A DNA stretch of 64,000 nt from Alicyclobacillus acidiphilus NBRC 100859 (GTDB lineage: Bacteria > Bacillota > Bacilli > Alicyclobacillales > Alicyclobacillaceae). The notes beneath the pieces were generated by a model. The model was not told the DNA's origin, made no database searches, and saw only the letters and a program-made list of their open reading frames with translations. Numbering within the stretch: the stretch's first letter is position 1; the number at the start of each line of letters is the position of its first letter. The DNA lies in the NCBI RefSeq assembly GCF_001544355.1, contig NZ_BCQI01000012.1, positions 28,010 to 92,009 on the forward strand, in the 5' to 3' direction. A program made the position numbers and the translations under genes. Below are positions 27,253 through 36,700 of the stretch, piece by piece.

Positions 27253-28371
27253 TTGCTTCGAACCCGCGCCAGTTTTACACCTCGGCAAGCTGGGGACATC
27301 GTGATTGTCGGCGTCATATTGTTGTTGCTCGTGTTCGGTCTGACGATGGTTCACAGCGCGTCATCCGTCATCTCGGCCCAGAAGTATGGCGATCCGTTCT
27401 ATTTCGCCAAGCGGCAGCTGATTTGGTCGGTGATCGGCGTCTTGTGCATGTGGTGGTTTTCGCGTGTGGACTATCACAGTTGGCGCCGCCACGCGCCGAA
27501 ACTCGCCATCGCGAGCTTCGCGATGCTGGTGCTCGTGCTGATCGTCGGCGAAAATCGCGGCGGATCGAAGGCGTGGCTCGGCATCGGCTCGCTTGGCATC
27601 CAGCCGTCGGAGTTTGCGAAGCTCGGACTGATTGTGTTTCTCGCGCACATGTTGAGCGAATCCGGAGACCGGATGCATTCCTTCTGGAAAGGGTTCGTGC
27701 CGCCGATGGGGCTTGCCGTGGTCGCCGTAGGCCTCATCATGTTGGAACCGGACTTGGGCCAGAGCGTCGTGATTATGGGCACCACCGTCATCATGCTGTT
27801 TGCTGCAGGCACTCGACTCTCCCACCTAGGCAGTCTGTTTGGCGTAGGCTTGCTTGGCTTCGGCGGTCTCGTCGCGGTCGCGCCGTATCGCATGGATCGG
27901 ATCACGGCTTTCATCGATCCATGGAAGGATCCACTGGGCAAAGGCTATCAGGTCATCCAGTCGCTGTACGCCTTGGGCTCAGGCGGCATTCTGGGCCTTG
28001 GGCTCGGCAACAGCCGACAGAAGTTTCTCTATCTGCCCGAGCCGCAGACCGATTTCATCTTTTCGATCATCGGCGAAGAACTCGGCATGCTGGGCGGGGT
28101 CTCAGTTCTCCTGCTGTTTGGCGTACTGGTGTGGCGAGGCATTCGAACCGCGCTCTATGCGCCGGACGAATTTGGGACTTTACTGGCCGTAGGAATCACT
28201 GGCATGATTGCGGTACAAGTGCTGATCAACATCGGCGTCGTGACCGGTTCCATTCCCGCCACCGGCATCACCTTGCCGTTCATTTCCTACGGTGGTTCTT
28301 CACTGACGTTGATGCTGAGCGGCGTCGGCATTCTACTCAACATATCGAAGCAGGCTGGAGTGGTTCGATGA
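27253..28371 (+). CDS. ftsW: SEDS glycosyltransferase FtsW/SpoVE
   Basis: A 372-residue SEDS-family protein with about ten membrane helices. Motifs AWLGIGSLGIQPSEFAKLGL and TGSIPATGITLPFISYGGSS are characteristic. SEDS proteins polymerise lipid II with a partner class B PBP. By position after murD it matches Bacillus spoVE, but the same protein may serve vegetative division here, as no second ftsW is visible. Start TTG 27253, eight bases after GAGGAGGGG. The gap after murD (27109-27252) may hold a promoter. Confidence 0.95.
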   Translation: MLRTRASFTPRQAGDIVIVGVILLLLVFGLTMVHSASSVISAQKYGDPFYFAKRQLIWSVIGVLCMWWFSRVDYHSWRRHAPKLAIASFAMLVLVLIVGENRGGSKAWLGIGSLGIQPSEFAKLGLIVFLAHMLSESGDRMHSFWKGFVPPMGLAVVAVGLIMLEPDLGQSVVIMGTTVIMLFAAGTRLSHLGSLFGVGLLGFGGLVAVAPYRMDRITAFIDPWKDPLGKGYQVIQSLYALGSGGILGLGLGNSRQKFLYLPEPQTDFIFSIIGEELGMLGGVSVLLLFGVLVWRGIRTALYAPDEFGTLLAVGITGMIAVQVLINIGVVTGSIPATGITLPFISYGGSSLTLMLSGVGILLNISKQAGVVR

Positions 28372-29465
28372 AGGTCGTGTTCACGGGCGGCGGCACGGGT
28401 GGTCATATCTATCCCGCGCTTTCGCTCTGGCGATACATGAAAGAGCGTGAAAGCGAGTTGGAAGCGCACTATATCGGAACGCGAGAAGGGTTGGAGAGCA
28501 CTATCGTCGGCCCGTTGGACTTGCCCTTTGCCACCGTGGAGGCGGCAGGTTTGCGGCGCCAAATTTCGATTGCGGCCGTCCGCACGCTGCTGAAGACGAC
28601 TCGCGGTTTCTTCCAGGCGCGCCGCCTGTTGCGCTCCTGGAAGCCGGATATCGTGGTGGGAACGGGCGGTTTCGTCACCCTGCCAGTCGTGTTTGCGGCG
28701 AGATCGCTCGGCATCCCGAGTGTGGTCTGGGAGGGAAACGCGCGCCCTGGACTGACCAACCAACTGTGCGCACGGCGGTGTGACGCTGTCGCCATTTGTT
28801 TCGAAGAGAGCCGCCGTTATTTCCCGGGCGCTCGAAACGTGGTCCTGACAGGCAATCCGCGCGCTAGCGAGGTCGTCTCTGTCGACGTCAGGCAGAAGCG
28901 CGAAGCACTCGATACGTATCGTATTTTGCGCGATCAAAAAGTGATCCTCATCTTTACTGGCAGCCGTGGATCGGAATCGGTCAACGAAGTGGTTGTCAGG
29001 GTGCTGCCAAAGTTTGCGGAACATCCCGAGTGGCGCTGCCTGTTTGTCACCGGCGAAAAACACTATGAGTCTTTCGTGAGCAAACTCGGCAATCTTCCGC
29101 GCAACGTCTCCGTGTATCCGTTCATTCACGACATGCCGAGCCTGTTGCCCAATGTGGACCTGCTGATCAGCCGGGCTGGAAGCAGCACGTTGGCGGAGAT
29201 TTGCACGGTCGGCATCGGATCCATTCTGATTCCCAGTCCCTACGTGACCGCGAATCACCAAGAAGCGAACGCGGCCGGCTTGGTCCGCGAGGGCGCGGCG
29301 AAGATGATCCGCGAGGCGGACCTCACCGAAGAGTTGCTGTGGCAGAGCATTGTCGAAGCCCTGGACGACAAGCGATTGGCCGACATGAAACAGCGGGCGA
29401 AGCAGTTTGGAACGCCAGACGCCGTCGTTCGGCTCTACGATCTCGTCAAAGGCCTCGTCAAGTAA
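28368..29465 (+). CDS. murG: UDP-GlcNAc:lipid I N-acetylglucosaminyltransferase MurG
   Basis: A 365-residue GT28 enzyme that makes lipid II. FTGGGTGGHIYPAL is at the N-terminus, and LISRAGSSTLAEI with NHQEANA lies in the C-terminal donor domain. The ATG overlaps the ftsW stop (ATGA), indicating coupled translation. The homologue usually reads RAGAST; here it is RAGSST, a mild change. Confidence 0.97.
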   Translation: MKVVFTGGGTGGHIYPALSLWRYMKERESELEAHYIGTREGLESTIVGPLDLPFATVEAAGLRRQISIAAVRTLLKTTRGFFQARRLLRSWKPDIVVGTGGFVTLPVVFAARSLGIPSVVWEGNARPGLTNQLCARRCDAVAICFEESRRYFPGARNVVLTGNPRASEVVSVDVRQKREALDTYRILRDQKVILIFTGSRGSESVNEVVVRVLPKFAEHPEWRCLFVTGEKHYESFVSKLGNLPRNVSVYPFIHDMPSLLPNVDLLISRAGSSTLAEICTVGIGSILIPSPYVTANHQEANAAGLVREGAAKMIREADLTEELLWQSIVEALDDKRLADMKQRAKQFGTPDAVVRLYDLVKGLVK

Positions 29466-29587
29466 TGGCTCACGGTCGCGATGGTGTGCCGATTCGCACC
29501 CTTCCTGGCTGATCGCATATGATGCCATGCGGAACCTGGGCGTAGGCTGCTGCGATAGAAATGATCGATGATAATGGAGGTTCTCGC

Positions 29588-30511
29588 ATGGTCGCAAACG
29601 AAGTGCTGTCCGTCTTGTCTGCGTACGGTATCGACGACGCGCGCGTCGATGAACCGATGGCCCGTCATACGACATGGCGGATCGGCGGAACAGCGGATTA
29701 TTTCGTCATGCCGGACTCGCTTGCCAAGTTGCAAGGCGTCGTCCGTGCAGCAAGAGATTTGAAGCTCCCGATCACGGTGATTGGCAGGGGGTCAAACGCG
29801 CTCGTTCTCGACGGCGGCATTCGCGGTATCGTCGTGAAGCTTCATGATGGATTCGCGGATATCACGGTGGACGGCACCTCCGTGATCGCAGAGGCTGGAC
29901 GATCTTACCAGTCGGCGGCGTATATCGCGATACGCCATGGATTGGCTGGTCTGGAATTCGCCACGGGCATTCCGGGATCGGTCGGCGGGGCGGTGATGAT
30001 GAACGCCGGCGCGTATGGCAAGGAGACGTGCGAGGTGCTCGAATGGGCGGACGTCATGGACATGGACGGCGAAGTCCATCGTTACACCAACGCGGATCTT
30101 CGGTTCGGTTATCGCTACAGTATTTTAAAGGACCAGTTCGGCATCGTGACGCGGGCGAAGTTTGCGCTTGTCGAAGGCGATAAGACCGCACTCTCCAACC
30201 AAGTCAAGATCTGGTCTGTCCGGCGCGCGGAGTCGCAGCCGCTGTCTTGGCCCAATTGCGGGTCCGTCTTTCGGAATCCAAATGGGACGCACGCGGGCCG
30301 GTTGATTGAAGAGGCTGGCCTGAAAGGGTTCGAACACGGTGGCGCGCAAATCAGCGAGAAACATGCAAACTTCATTATCAACGTGAAAGACGCAAAAGCC
30401 GAGGACGTTCTTTGGTTGATCCGCTACGCCCAGAACACGATCCGCGAGAAATACGGGATCGAATTAGAGACTGAGGTTCGCGTTCTCGGAGAACCGATCT
30501 CGGGGAGGTGA
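29588..30511 (+). CDS. murB: UDP-N-acetylenolpyruvoylglucosamine reductase MurB
   Basis: A 307-residue FAD enzyme of the Gram-positive type. FAD-binding segments VIGRGSNALV and GIPGSVGGAVMMNAGAYG are visible, as are PNCGSVFRNP with the catalytic Ser and the C-terminal Glu region. It reduces the enolpyruvyl product of MurA, so it acts directly after the gene that is interrupted just downstream. ATG 29588 lies behind GGAGG. Confidence 0.97.
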   Translation: MVANEVLSVLSAYGIDDARVDEPMARHTTWRIGGTADYFVMPDSLAKLQGVVRAARDLKLPITVIGRGSNALVLDGGIRGIVVKLHDGFADITVDGTSVIAEAGRSYQSAAYIAIRHGLAGLEFATGIPGSVGGAVMMNAGAYGKETCEVLEWADVMDMDGEVHRYTNADLRFGYRYSILKDQFGIVTRAKFALVEGDKTALSNQVKIWSVRRAESQPLSWPNCGSVFRNPNGTHAGRLIEEAGLKGFEHGGAQISEKHANFIINVKDAKAEDVLWLIRYAQNTIREKYGIELETEVRVLGEPISGR

Positions 30512-30516
30512 CGGGT

Positions 30517-30807
30517 GTGGATACATTACGAATTGTCGGCGGCACGCCTTTGACCGGCGAGACTCGCGTGTACGGCGCCAAAAACGCCGCGTTGCCGATC
30601 TTGGCCGCGACGGTGATGGCTTCGGGCACGAGCGTGATCGAAGACGTTCCCGAACTGGAGGATGTCCAGGTCATGCTGGAAATTCTCCAACAGTTGGGCG
30701 CCCAAGTCCACAGCCCACAAGAGAATGTGATTGAAGTCGACGCGTCGACGATTACGAGTACCAATGTTCCAGCCGATTTGATGAGAAAAATGCGTTCCCC
30801 CATGTAG
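30517..30807 (+). pseudogene. murA: murA 5' fragment (interrupted by the recombinase element)
   Basis: Codons 1-94 are typical MurA: LRIVGGTPLTGETRVYGAKNAALPILAA with the substrate-binding KN pair, ending PADLMRKMRS. The frame then enters the element and stops after PM. GTG 30517 is six bases after GGGGAGGTG and five bases after the murB stop. MurA transfers enolpyruvate to UDP-GlcNAc, the first committed step of peptidoglycan synthesis. As it stands it would make a 96-residue fragment lacking the catalytic Cys. Joined to the fragment at 37839 it gives a complete 418-residue MurA, so this is an interrupted gene rather than a decayed one. Confidence 0.93.
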
Positions 30808-30822
30808 TGTAAAGTGATTTCC
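30775..30822. other. attL: left junction of the murA element
   Basis: The core TTCC is at 30795-30798 within ATGCGTTCCCCCAT. The bases to the left are murA coding (half of attB) and those to the right are element (half of attP). Outward from the TTCC centre, the left arm pairs with the right arm found at attR, giving 10 matches in 12 positions for attB. Confidence 0.85.
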
Positions 30823-30972
30823 GCAATCTTCCCTCCTGCCCGTTTGACGACATTGAGCCGAATAGACTATCAAAATTAGTCCGATTGAACTGCGCGCATT
30901 TCAAAACCCCGCCGTATGATATGTTCCGTGACAATTCCAAGGTATGCCACGTTGGCTAGGTCAGGTGAACGT

Positions 30973-32879
30973 ATGTTAAGCGCGCACTTTGTGTTTATCG
31001 CCGTCGTAGAGACATGGTTGCTGTCCGCACAAGTGTTTTCCACACGCGAGTTCTCTCAGCTCGTGATCCAGCGATTCGCACCAGGTTTGGCATCTTGGTT
31101 CACGATTGTCCTCTTGCCATTCGGGTTTGCCGTCGATGGAGCTATCCTCAACTTCCATGTGTCGGTTGGCATACTCGGCGTGTTGTACACGACATTTTTT
31201 GTGTTGAGGACAAAGAGTTGGGAAGATACCGCGTTTGCCGTCGCGGTAAGCTACACGCTGTCGATTCTGCTTGGCTTGTTGACGAGTTTCGATGCAGCAG
31301 ACCGTTATAGCGATTTGGCGGTGTCCATCCTCACCGCAGTCATGTCCGGAATGTACGTGAACTATCGATCCGTTCACGAGAAAGCGATCCGGGACACGCA
31401 TCAGGCTGTGGAACACGATGCCTTGACCAATGCGTTAACCCGCCGCGGACTGGCGAATTGGTTAGAGCGCAGCAAATCGAGAGGCGACGACGAAGGAGTG
31501 ATTGTCTTTTGCGATCTCGACAATTTCAAATGGATCAACGACACCTGGGGTCACGACGCGGGGGATCGGGTGCTGCAAGAGTTCGTGCGGCGAATTGGCC
31601 AGGGATTGCGGGAGACTGACGCAATCGCTCGATTTGGCGGTAACGAGTATCAGATCTGGATCCCGATGAAGGATGCCGGTACGGCCGAACACATCGTCCA
31701 AACGCTGCACGCTCTTGCTACGTATGGCGCGTATCATGTTCTTCCGGAACATAAGGGCATTCATATTGGCGTGTCGATGGGTTGGACGTACGGCGCGTTT
31801 TCGGAAGAACGGGTATTTGAAGCAGATTCTGCGCTCTTGTCTGCAAAAAAGGCGGGAAAGAATCGCGTGGCCCGTTCGATGATGTCTGATACCAATCGGG
31901 TGGAAATCGACGACGCTTGCGATCCCAATCTGTACTGGCTGACCAACGTATCTCAAGCCTTGTGGAGCGGTGTTCACTATCCGTTCGTGTTGACGGACAA
32001 GTCTGGACGCATTCTTGTGGCGAATGAGGCGTACGAACATCTTGTGGGCCGCACATTCGACGAATTGCGCGGCAACAAACCGGGCATCAACAGCGCGAAG
32101 AAGACGCCCGTCAAAGTGGTGCAAGAATTGGACAATGGGAATTTCCCGACCGCGCCAACGCGAAACGAATATCGATGGCACGGCGAGATCGAATGGGCTT
32201 TTCAGCCAATTGTGAATACATACCTGCAACAGATTATCGGATTCGAAGCGCTTGTCCGACCAACATGGGGAAATGAACCGGTTGCCCTCGATACCTTTTT
32301 CCGGATTGCCGAGAAGTTTGACTTCATTTTGCAAGCGGTTGGCTGTGTTTGGAGAGCTTGTTGGACAAGCTTGAAACAATCGATTTGGCGCAGGACGTTC
32401 GGCTGTTTGTCAATGTGTACGCGAAGACCTTTGAGCAGAAGGAGCGCATGTGTTTGTGGCTGGAGCGGTTTTATCGGATGTTTCCACATACGACCTGCGT
32501 TTTTGAGATTTTGGAACACCATTTGGGCAACGTGGAGCTCGCGGCGTGGACTGATTTGAAACGTGAATTCCCGTTGATCGAACTTGCTCAGGACGATTTC
32601 GGGATTGGGGAACAAGACCTCATCCGCTTCCTGGAGGTCAAGCCCGACTGGTTGAAATTGGACAGCAGTTGGATGACGACGCTGTCGAGACATCCGGAAA
32701 GCGTATCTCTCTTGCAGGCTATTGTCGATTGGGCTGGGGCAGAGGGAATCAAGCTGATCGCAGAAGGCATCGAAACCTCGGAACAATCCTATTTTTATTC
32801 ATCGATTGGGATTGAGTACGAACAGGGGTATTTCTGGAGCGTACCGCAACGGGAAGCAGTACTGAGCGCGATACCGTAA
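30973..32879 (+). pseudogene. Membrane GGDEF-PAS-EAL protein, frameshifted within EAL
   Basis: Residues about 1-135 hold four to six membrane helices, then a GGDEF domain (about 145-310) whose motif is the degenerate GGNEY, a PAS-like region (about 330-400) and an EAL domain with EALVR, DDFG and AEGIET. The frame ends at 32559, but the EAL domain continues in another frame from 32349 to 32879. Adding one base to the T run at 32348-32350 would restore GCVLESLLDKLE and a product of about 635 residues. The cyclase is probably inactive; the EAL could hydrolyse c-di-GMP if the frame were restored. ATG 30973 follows AGGTGA. Sequencing error and phase variation are alternatives to decay. Confidence 0.85.
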
Positions 32880-32927
32880 CGACGGATCCGTCCGATTGCG
32901 ATCGCGATTTGACAAGGAGGCCATGAG

Positions 32928-34268
32928 ATGGTGCAGTTCATCAGGGGCTTGTCGATCAAAGTGAAGCTGATTGTCACCATTGGGACGTTTCTCTTCTTTT
33001 CTTCAACCGCTTTGGGTACGATCAGTTTCAATTACGCGGTGGGCAATTTTTCGAATCTCTTTCACGGACATGGCGTTGGCCTGTTCAACCAAACGTTGCA
33101 CGCGAACGCCAATCAACTGCTCACGGTCATGCTCGTCACGATCGCCGTGGAATTGATCGTTGGAGGAATTGGCGCCTATTGGATATCTTTGCAAATTACG
33201 AAGCCGATGTCAGAACTGCTGTCCAGAGTCGACAGGGTGTCGTCCGGCGATTTGACGGGCGACTTGTTGACCCTGAAACAGCGGGACGAAATCGGTCGGC
33301 TGGCCGAAGGATTTAATCATATGTTCGTCAGTCTGAAAACCGTGATCGGCGATGCGATTCGAGCTTCCCAGCATCTCGCCTCATCGTCCGAACAATTGTC
33401 GGCCAGTGCGGATCAAAGCAGCAAGGCGGCTGAACATGCTGCGGTCACGATTCAGGACCTGGCCAGCGGAATCGACGACCAATCGCGGAGTGTCAAGCAA
33501 AGCAAGGAGGCCATTCTCCATATCACCGACGAGATGACCCGAATCGCAGAAAACAGCACACAGGTGTCTGTTTCGGCAGCTGACGCGTCGGAGAAAGTAA
33601 TGGAGGGGACGCATGCCGTCGCGATCGCCCGCCAGCAAGTGGATACCATTCACGACTCCGTGGCTGACTTGGCGACCATCGCGGGAGAATTGGACGATGG
33701 TTCGAAAGAAATCGGACATATCGTGGAGATGATCACGGGTATTGCCAGTCAGACCAAGCTGCTTTCGCTCAATTCGGCGATTGAAGCCGCCCGGGCCGGG
33801 GAATATGGACGCGGCTTTGCGGTGGTGGCGAACGAAGTCCGAAAGCTGGCGGATCAGTCCGGGGAATCCGCAAAACAAATTGAAACCCTCATTCGCAAAA
33901 TTCAAGAGCAGGTGGGGCACATCGCCAATTTCGTGACCGGGTTGAAGGGGCAAATGGCTCGGGGGCTCTCTGCCATGTCCGACGCCAGCGATTCGTTTGA
34001 GCAAATCAGGTGGGCGATTGACGTTGTCTCTTGCCAGATTTCCGAAGTCAGTACGGCCGTTCAGAACACGACCGCGGACACGCAGCGACTGAAGCAGGCG
34101 TTCGTCCAGGTCGCGGAAGTCACAGAACAGACGGCAACCGCCATGCAGGAGATCGCCGCGGCGTCCGAAGAGCAGCTGGCCTCCATGGAGGAAATCGCCG
34201 CGTCGGCGTCGACATTGACCAGCATGGCGGAGCAATTGGAGGATGATATCGGGAAGTTCACTCTCTAG
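32928..34268 (+). CDS. Methyl-accepting chemotaxis-like protein
   Basis: A 446-residue protein: membrane helix at about 12-35, a very short outside loop (about 35-60) with almost no sensor domain, a second helix (about 62-88), HAMP (about 88-140) and a long MCP signalling coiled coil. The hairpin tip has [36 protein letters not shown] (split here only by description), with Lys where most have Asn in QTNLL. AAGGAGG precedes the ATG by seven bases. It lies 48 bases after the c-di-GMP gene, so the two may be co-transcribed. With such a small loop it may sense membrane or cytoplasmic state. Confidence 0.92.
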   Translation: MVQFIRGLSIKVKLIVTIGTFLFFSSTALGTISFNYAVGNFSNLFHGHGVGLFNQTLHANANQLLTVMLVTIAVELIVGGIGAYWISLQITKPMSELLSRVDRVSSGDLTGDLLTLKQRDEIGRLAEGFNHMFVSLKTVIGDAIRASQHLASSSEQLSASADQSSKAAEHAAVTIQDLASGIDDQSRSVKQSKEAILHITDEMTRIAENSTQVSVSAADASEKVMEGTHAVAIARQQVDTIHDSVADLATIAGELDDGSKEIGHIVEMITGIASQTKLLSLNSAIEAARAGEYGRGFAVVANEVRKLADQSGESAKQIETLIRKIQEQVGHIANFVTGLKGQMARGLSAMSDASDSFEQIRWAIDVVSCQISEVSTAVQNTTADTQRLKQAFVQVAEVTEQTATAMQEIAAASEEQLASMEEIAASASTLTSMAEQLEDDIGKFTL

Positions 34269-34313
34269 TTCTCTCGATCCCGCCGCCGAGATCGGGCCGC
34301 GGGAGAGGAAGGG

Positions 34314-34338
34314 AATAGGGGGCTGAAATCCCCCTATA
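34314..34338. repeat. Hairpin related to the 7-kb array, inside the murA element
   Basis: Arms ATAGGGGG and CCCCCTAT enclose the loop CTGAAAT, 45 bases after the MCP stop. Aligned with the reverse complement of the first hairpin at 7063, about 20 of 25 positions agree, including AATA, GGCTGAAA and CTAT. It could act as a transcript end but lacks a T run. Confidence 0.75.
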
Positions 34339-34385
34339 TGCCTTGAATCCACCTGGACCATCCGTCACCTGGGTTGGCTTCGTGT

Positions 34386-34662
34386 AAGGGAAGATTTGAC
34401 CGCTATGGCGTGGCAGTTGGTGGCGTGGGCGGGTCTGCGTGGTGCCATAAGGGAAGATTTGACCGCTATGGCGTGGCAGATGGTGGCGTGGGCGGGTCTG
34501 CGTGGTGCCATAAGGGAAGATTTGACCGCTATGGCGTGGCAGATGGTGGCGTGGGCGGGTCCGCGTGGTGCCATAAGGGAAGATTTGACCGCTATGGCGT
34601 GGCAGATGGTGGCGTGGGCGGGTCCGCGTGGTGCCATAAGGGAAGATTTGACCGCTATGGCG
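34386..34662. repeat. 63-bp tandem repeat, 4.4 copies
   Basis: Units start at 34386, 34449, 34512, 34575 and 34638 (the last partial), each beginning AAGGGAAGATTTGACCGC. Copies differ at only a few bases (for example CAGTTGG or CAGATGG; GGTCTGC or GGTCCGC). Since 63 is a multiple of three, open frames run through on both strands, but none has a ribosome site. Confidence 0.95.
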
Positions 34663-34670
34663 CCACCCCA

Positions 34671-34740
34671 CGCCAACTCGCGTCAACTCGCGCCAACTCG
34701 CGCCAACTCGCGCCAACCCGCGCCAACTCGCGCCAACCCG
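34671..34740. repeat. 10-bp tandem repeat CGCCAACTCG, seven copies
   Basis: Seven contiguous 10-bp units vary only at CGCC/CGTC and ACTCG/ACCCG. The period is one helical turn, like the tracts at 7021 and at the right end of the window. Confidence 0.95.
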
Positions 34741-34848
34741 CGCCTCCTCCGCCTCCTCCGCCTCCTCCGCTTCCTCCGCCTCCTCCGCTTCCTCCGCTTC
34801 CTCCGCTTCCTCCGCTTCCTCCGCTTCCTCCGCTTCCTCCGCCTCCCG
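34741..34848. repeat. 9-bp tandem repeat CGCYTCCTC, about twelve copies
   Basis: Eleven units of CGCCTCCTC or CGCTTCCTC follow without a gap and a degraded twelfth ends near 34848. The strand is strongly purine/pyrimidine asymmetric. No gene is present in 34269-34916. Confidence 0.95.
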
Positions 34849-34916
34849 TCCGCGTCCGGAAAGATGACCAAGCGGTCGCGCATAGGGTAGATACACGGAA
34901 GGGGAGTGGACGATCC

Positions 34917-35072
34917 GTGAAATCAAGGCCCTCTCTCATCTATGTGGAAGCCAACAACGTGTTTGTGCCCTTTGACGATCGCGCATCCGACTTCAAGGCC
35001 AAGTCGGCCAAGGTGTTAGGTGAGATCATCAGACGGGCGGCGACGCTGGATGATCGCGCCCACCGGTCGTAA
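34917..35072 (+). CDS. 51-residue ORF directly upstream of the recombinase
   Basis: A GTG-started ORF (residues RPSLIYVEANNVFVPF near the start, C-terminal helix-like KAKSAKVLGEIIRRAATLDDR) lies ten bases after GGAAGGGGAG. Its stop TAA overlaps the recombinase ribosome site TAAGGGGTGG, which suggests coupled translation. I recognise no family. Its size and place would fit a recombination directionality factor or other accessory protein, but this is inference only. Confidence 0.6.
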   Translation: MKSRPSLIYVEANNVFVPFDDRASDFKAKSAKVLGEIIRRAATLDDRAHRS

Positions 35073-35084
35073 GGGGTGGTTCCT

Positions 35085-36593
35085 TTGGGATTCACACAGA
35101 AGATGGACAAGGACGAGCGCACGCTCGCGCTGTACATACGCGTATCGACTGAAGAGCAGGCATCGGACGGCAACAGTCTTGCAGAACAAGAGGAGCAGTT
35201 GATCAAGTACGCTGTCGGCAACGGCTTCAACCGATACAAGGTGTATCGAGACGACGGCTACAGCGCGAAACATCTCGATCGCCCAGCCATGAGGGAGTTG
35301 CGAAACGATATCGCGAACGGCCTGATTGCCGGGGTCGTCACGACCCGCCTGGATCGCTTGACCAGGAAAGTCAGCGATTTTGCCCGCATGGTTGACGAAA
35401 TGAACGATCACGACGTGTTCTACCGTGCCACGCGACAGAACTTCGAAATCAGCACGGCGATGGGCAAACTGATGGCCAATATCCTATCCGCGATCGCGGA
35501 GTTTGAACGAGAGTTGATTGCGGAGCGCGTCTACGAGAACCTCTATGCGATGGCGAAGTCCGCCAAGCTGCCGATGAAGCCTGCTTTCGGCTACGATTCC
35601 GTCGACGGACAGCTGGTAGTGAATCCTGAAGAGGCAAAATGGGTGCGCAAGATGGCTGATATGCTGCTCTCGGGACGCGGCACCATGGACGTCGTTCAGA
35701 TGCTGAACAAACATGGCGTCCTGTCGAAGACGGGGAGGTTGTGGAACCCGAATTCCATCCGCACGTTGTTCCGCAATGAAAGCCTCATCGGCAAGTACGT
35801 GTGGAATCAGCGCGCGGGAACCGGCAAAGGTCGCAAGCGTCGTGACGAACGGGATTGGATAGAGATTGAGCAGCATCACGAGCCGTTGCTCTCTGTGGAA
35901 GAGTTCGAACGGATCAACGAAATCATTTCGTCGCGCCGCGCGTTGCCTGCCCGTTCGCGCGGCAGGGCGCGTTTATTGAGCGGGATCGCGAAGTGCGGCT
36001 TCTGCGGCGGACCGATGCATGGCACGTGGCATGTTTACAACGTCGCCTCTGGAAAAAAACGCGTGAAGACGTATAAATGCGGAACCTATTTGGCCAATCG
36101 TTCATGCCCATACATCAACCGTGTCTCATGCGACGATCTCGACGCCTACGTGATCGCTCAGTTGATGAAGATGGCCGATTCGGGTCCTGCCACGTTCGAA
36201 GCGTCCATTCCGCCGGACGACGCCCCTTGGCAGGACAGGATCGCGCAGATGAAACGGTCCATCAAGCAAGACGACGAACGCGTGCAACGATTGTTTGACG
36301 CGCTGGCTCTCGGCGTGATTCGACCGGACGAGTTCTCGTCGCAGAAGGCCCGAATCGAAATCCAGCGGAACCAAAAGGAGGCGGAGTTGGAACGGCTTCT
36401 TCGGTTGTCCGAGAACAATGACCCGGGACTCTTCCAACATGAATTCAAAAACCGCCTGCAGCGCCTGCGGGAAAACCTGGATGGGGATTTTGATCTCCAG
36501 CGGCTGGCGGTCCTGCAATTGGTTCACGAAGTGCGCGTATTCCGCGAGGACTTTCGGAAGGAGCCGGAAGTCCAGATTGTGTATAAACTATAA
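35085..36593 (+). CDS. Large serine recombinase (SpoIVCA/integrase type)
   Basis: About 502 residues. The N-terminal resolvase domain starts ALYIRVSTEEQA with catalytic Ser (about residue 21), and DRLTRKVSD and AEFERELIAERV are family motifs. A recombinase domain follows (PAFGYD, then LFRNESLIGKYVWN), then a zinc ribbon (KCGFCGG and YKCGTYLANRSCP, about 305-345) and a C-terminal coiled coil (about 385-470). It cuts with a two-base stagger and joins att sites without homology. It should act on the dyads at 30795 and 37835. TTG 35085 follows AAGGGGTGG by five bases; GTG 35076 and ATG 35103 are alternatives. Confidence 0.95.
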   Translation: MGFTQKMDKDERTLALYIRVSTEEQASDGNSLAEQEEQLIKYAVGNGFNRYKVYRDDGYSAKHLDRPAMRELRNDIANGLIAGVVTTRLDRLTRKVSDFARMVDEMNDHDVFYRATRQNFEISTAMGKLMANILSAIAEFERELIAERVYENLYAMAKSAKLPMKPAFGYDSVDGQLVVNPEEAKWVRKMADMLLSGRGTMDVVQMLNKHGVLSKTGRLWNPNSIRTLFRNESLIGKYVWNQRAGTGKGRKRRDERDWIEIEQHHEPLLSVEEFERINEIISSRRALPARSRGRARLLSGIAKCGFCGGPMHGTWHVYNVASGKKRVKTYKCGTYLANRSCPYINRVSCDDLDAYVIAQLMKMADSGPATFEASIPPDDAPWQDRIAQMKRSIKQDDERVQRLFDALALGVIRPDEFSSQKARIEIQRNQKEAELERLLRLSENNDPGLFQHEFKNRLQRLRENLDGDFDLQRLAVLQLVHEVRVFREDFRKEPEVQIVYKL

Positions 36594-36700
36594 TTCCGCA
36601 TCCATGTTCTGAGCGGCCCATTCGGAGCGAGGGGTGCTTCGGTGGTATACTGTGTATCGACGAATATGGAAGCAGACATATAGAGCTAGGAGAGATTCCG

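Noticed and set aside
27198..29465. 755-codon frame covering ftsW and murG in one reading frame
   Set aside because: Only its last 365 codons are MurG; the upstream part is out of frame with FtsW and has no homology or ribosome site.
34258..35072. Long ORFs on both strands through the minisatellites
   Set aside because: Units of 63 and 9 bp keep any frame open; products are pure repeats (for example poly-EEA or Pro-rich) without ribosome sites. Only the terminal 34917-35072 part is kept.
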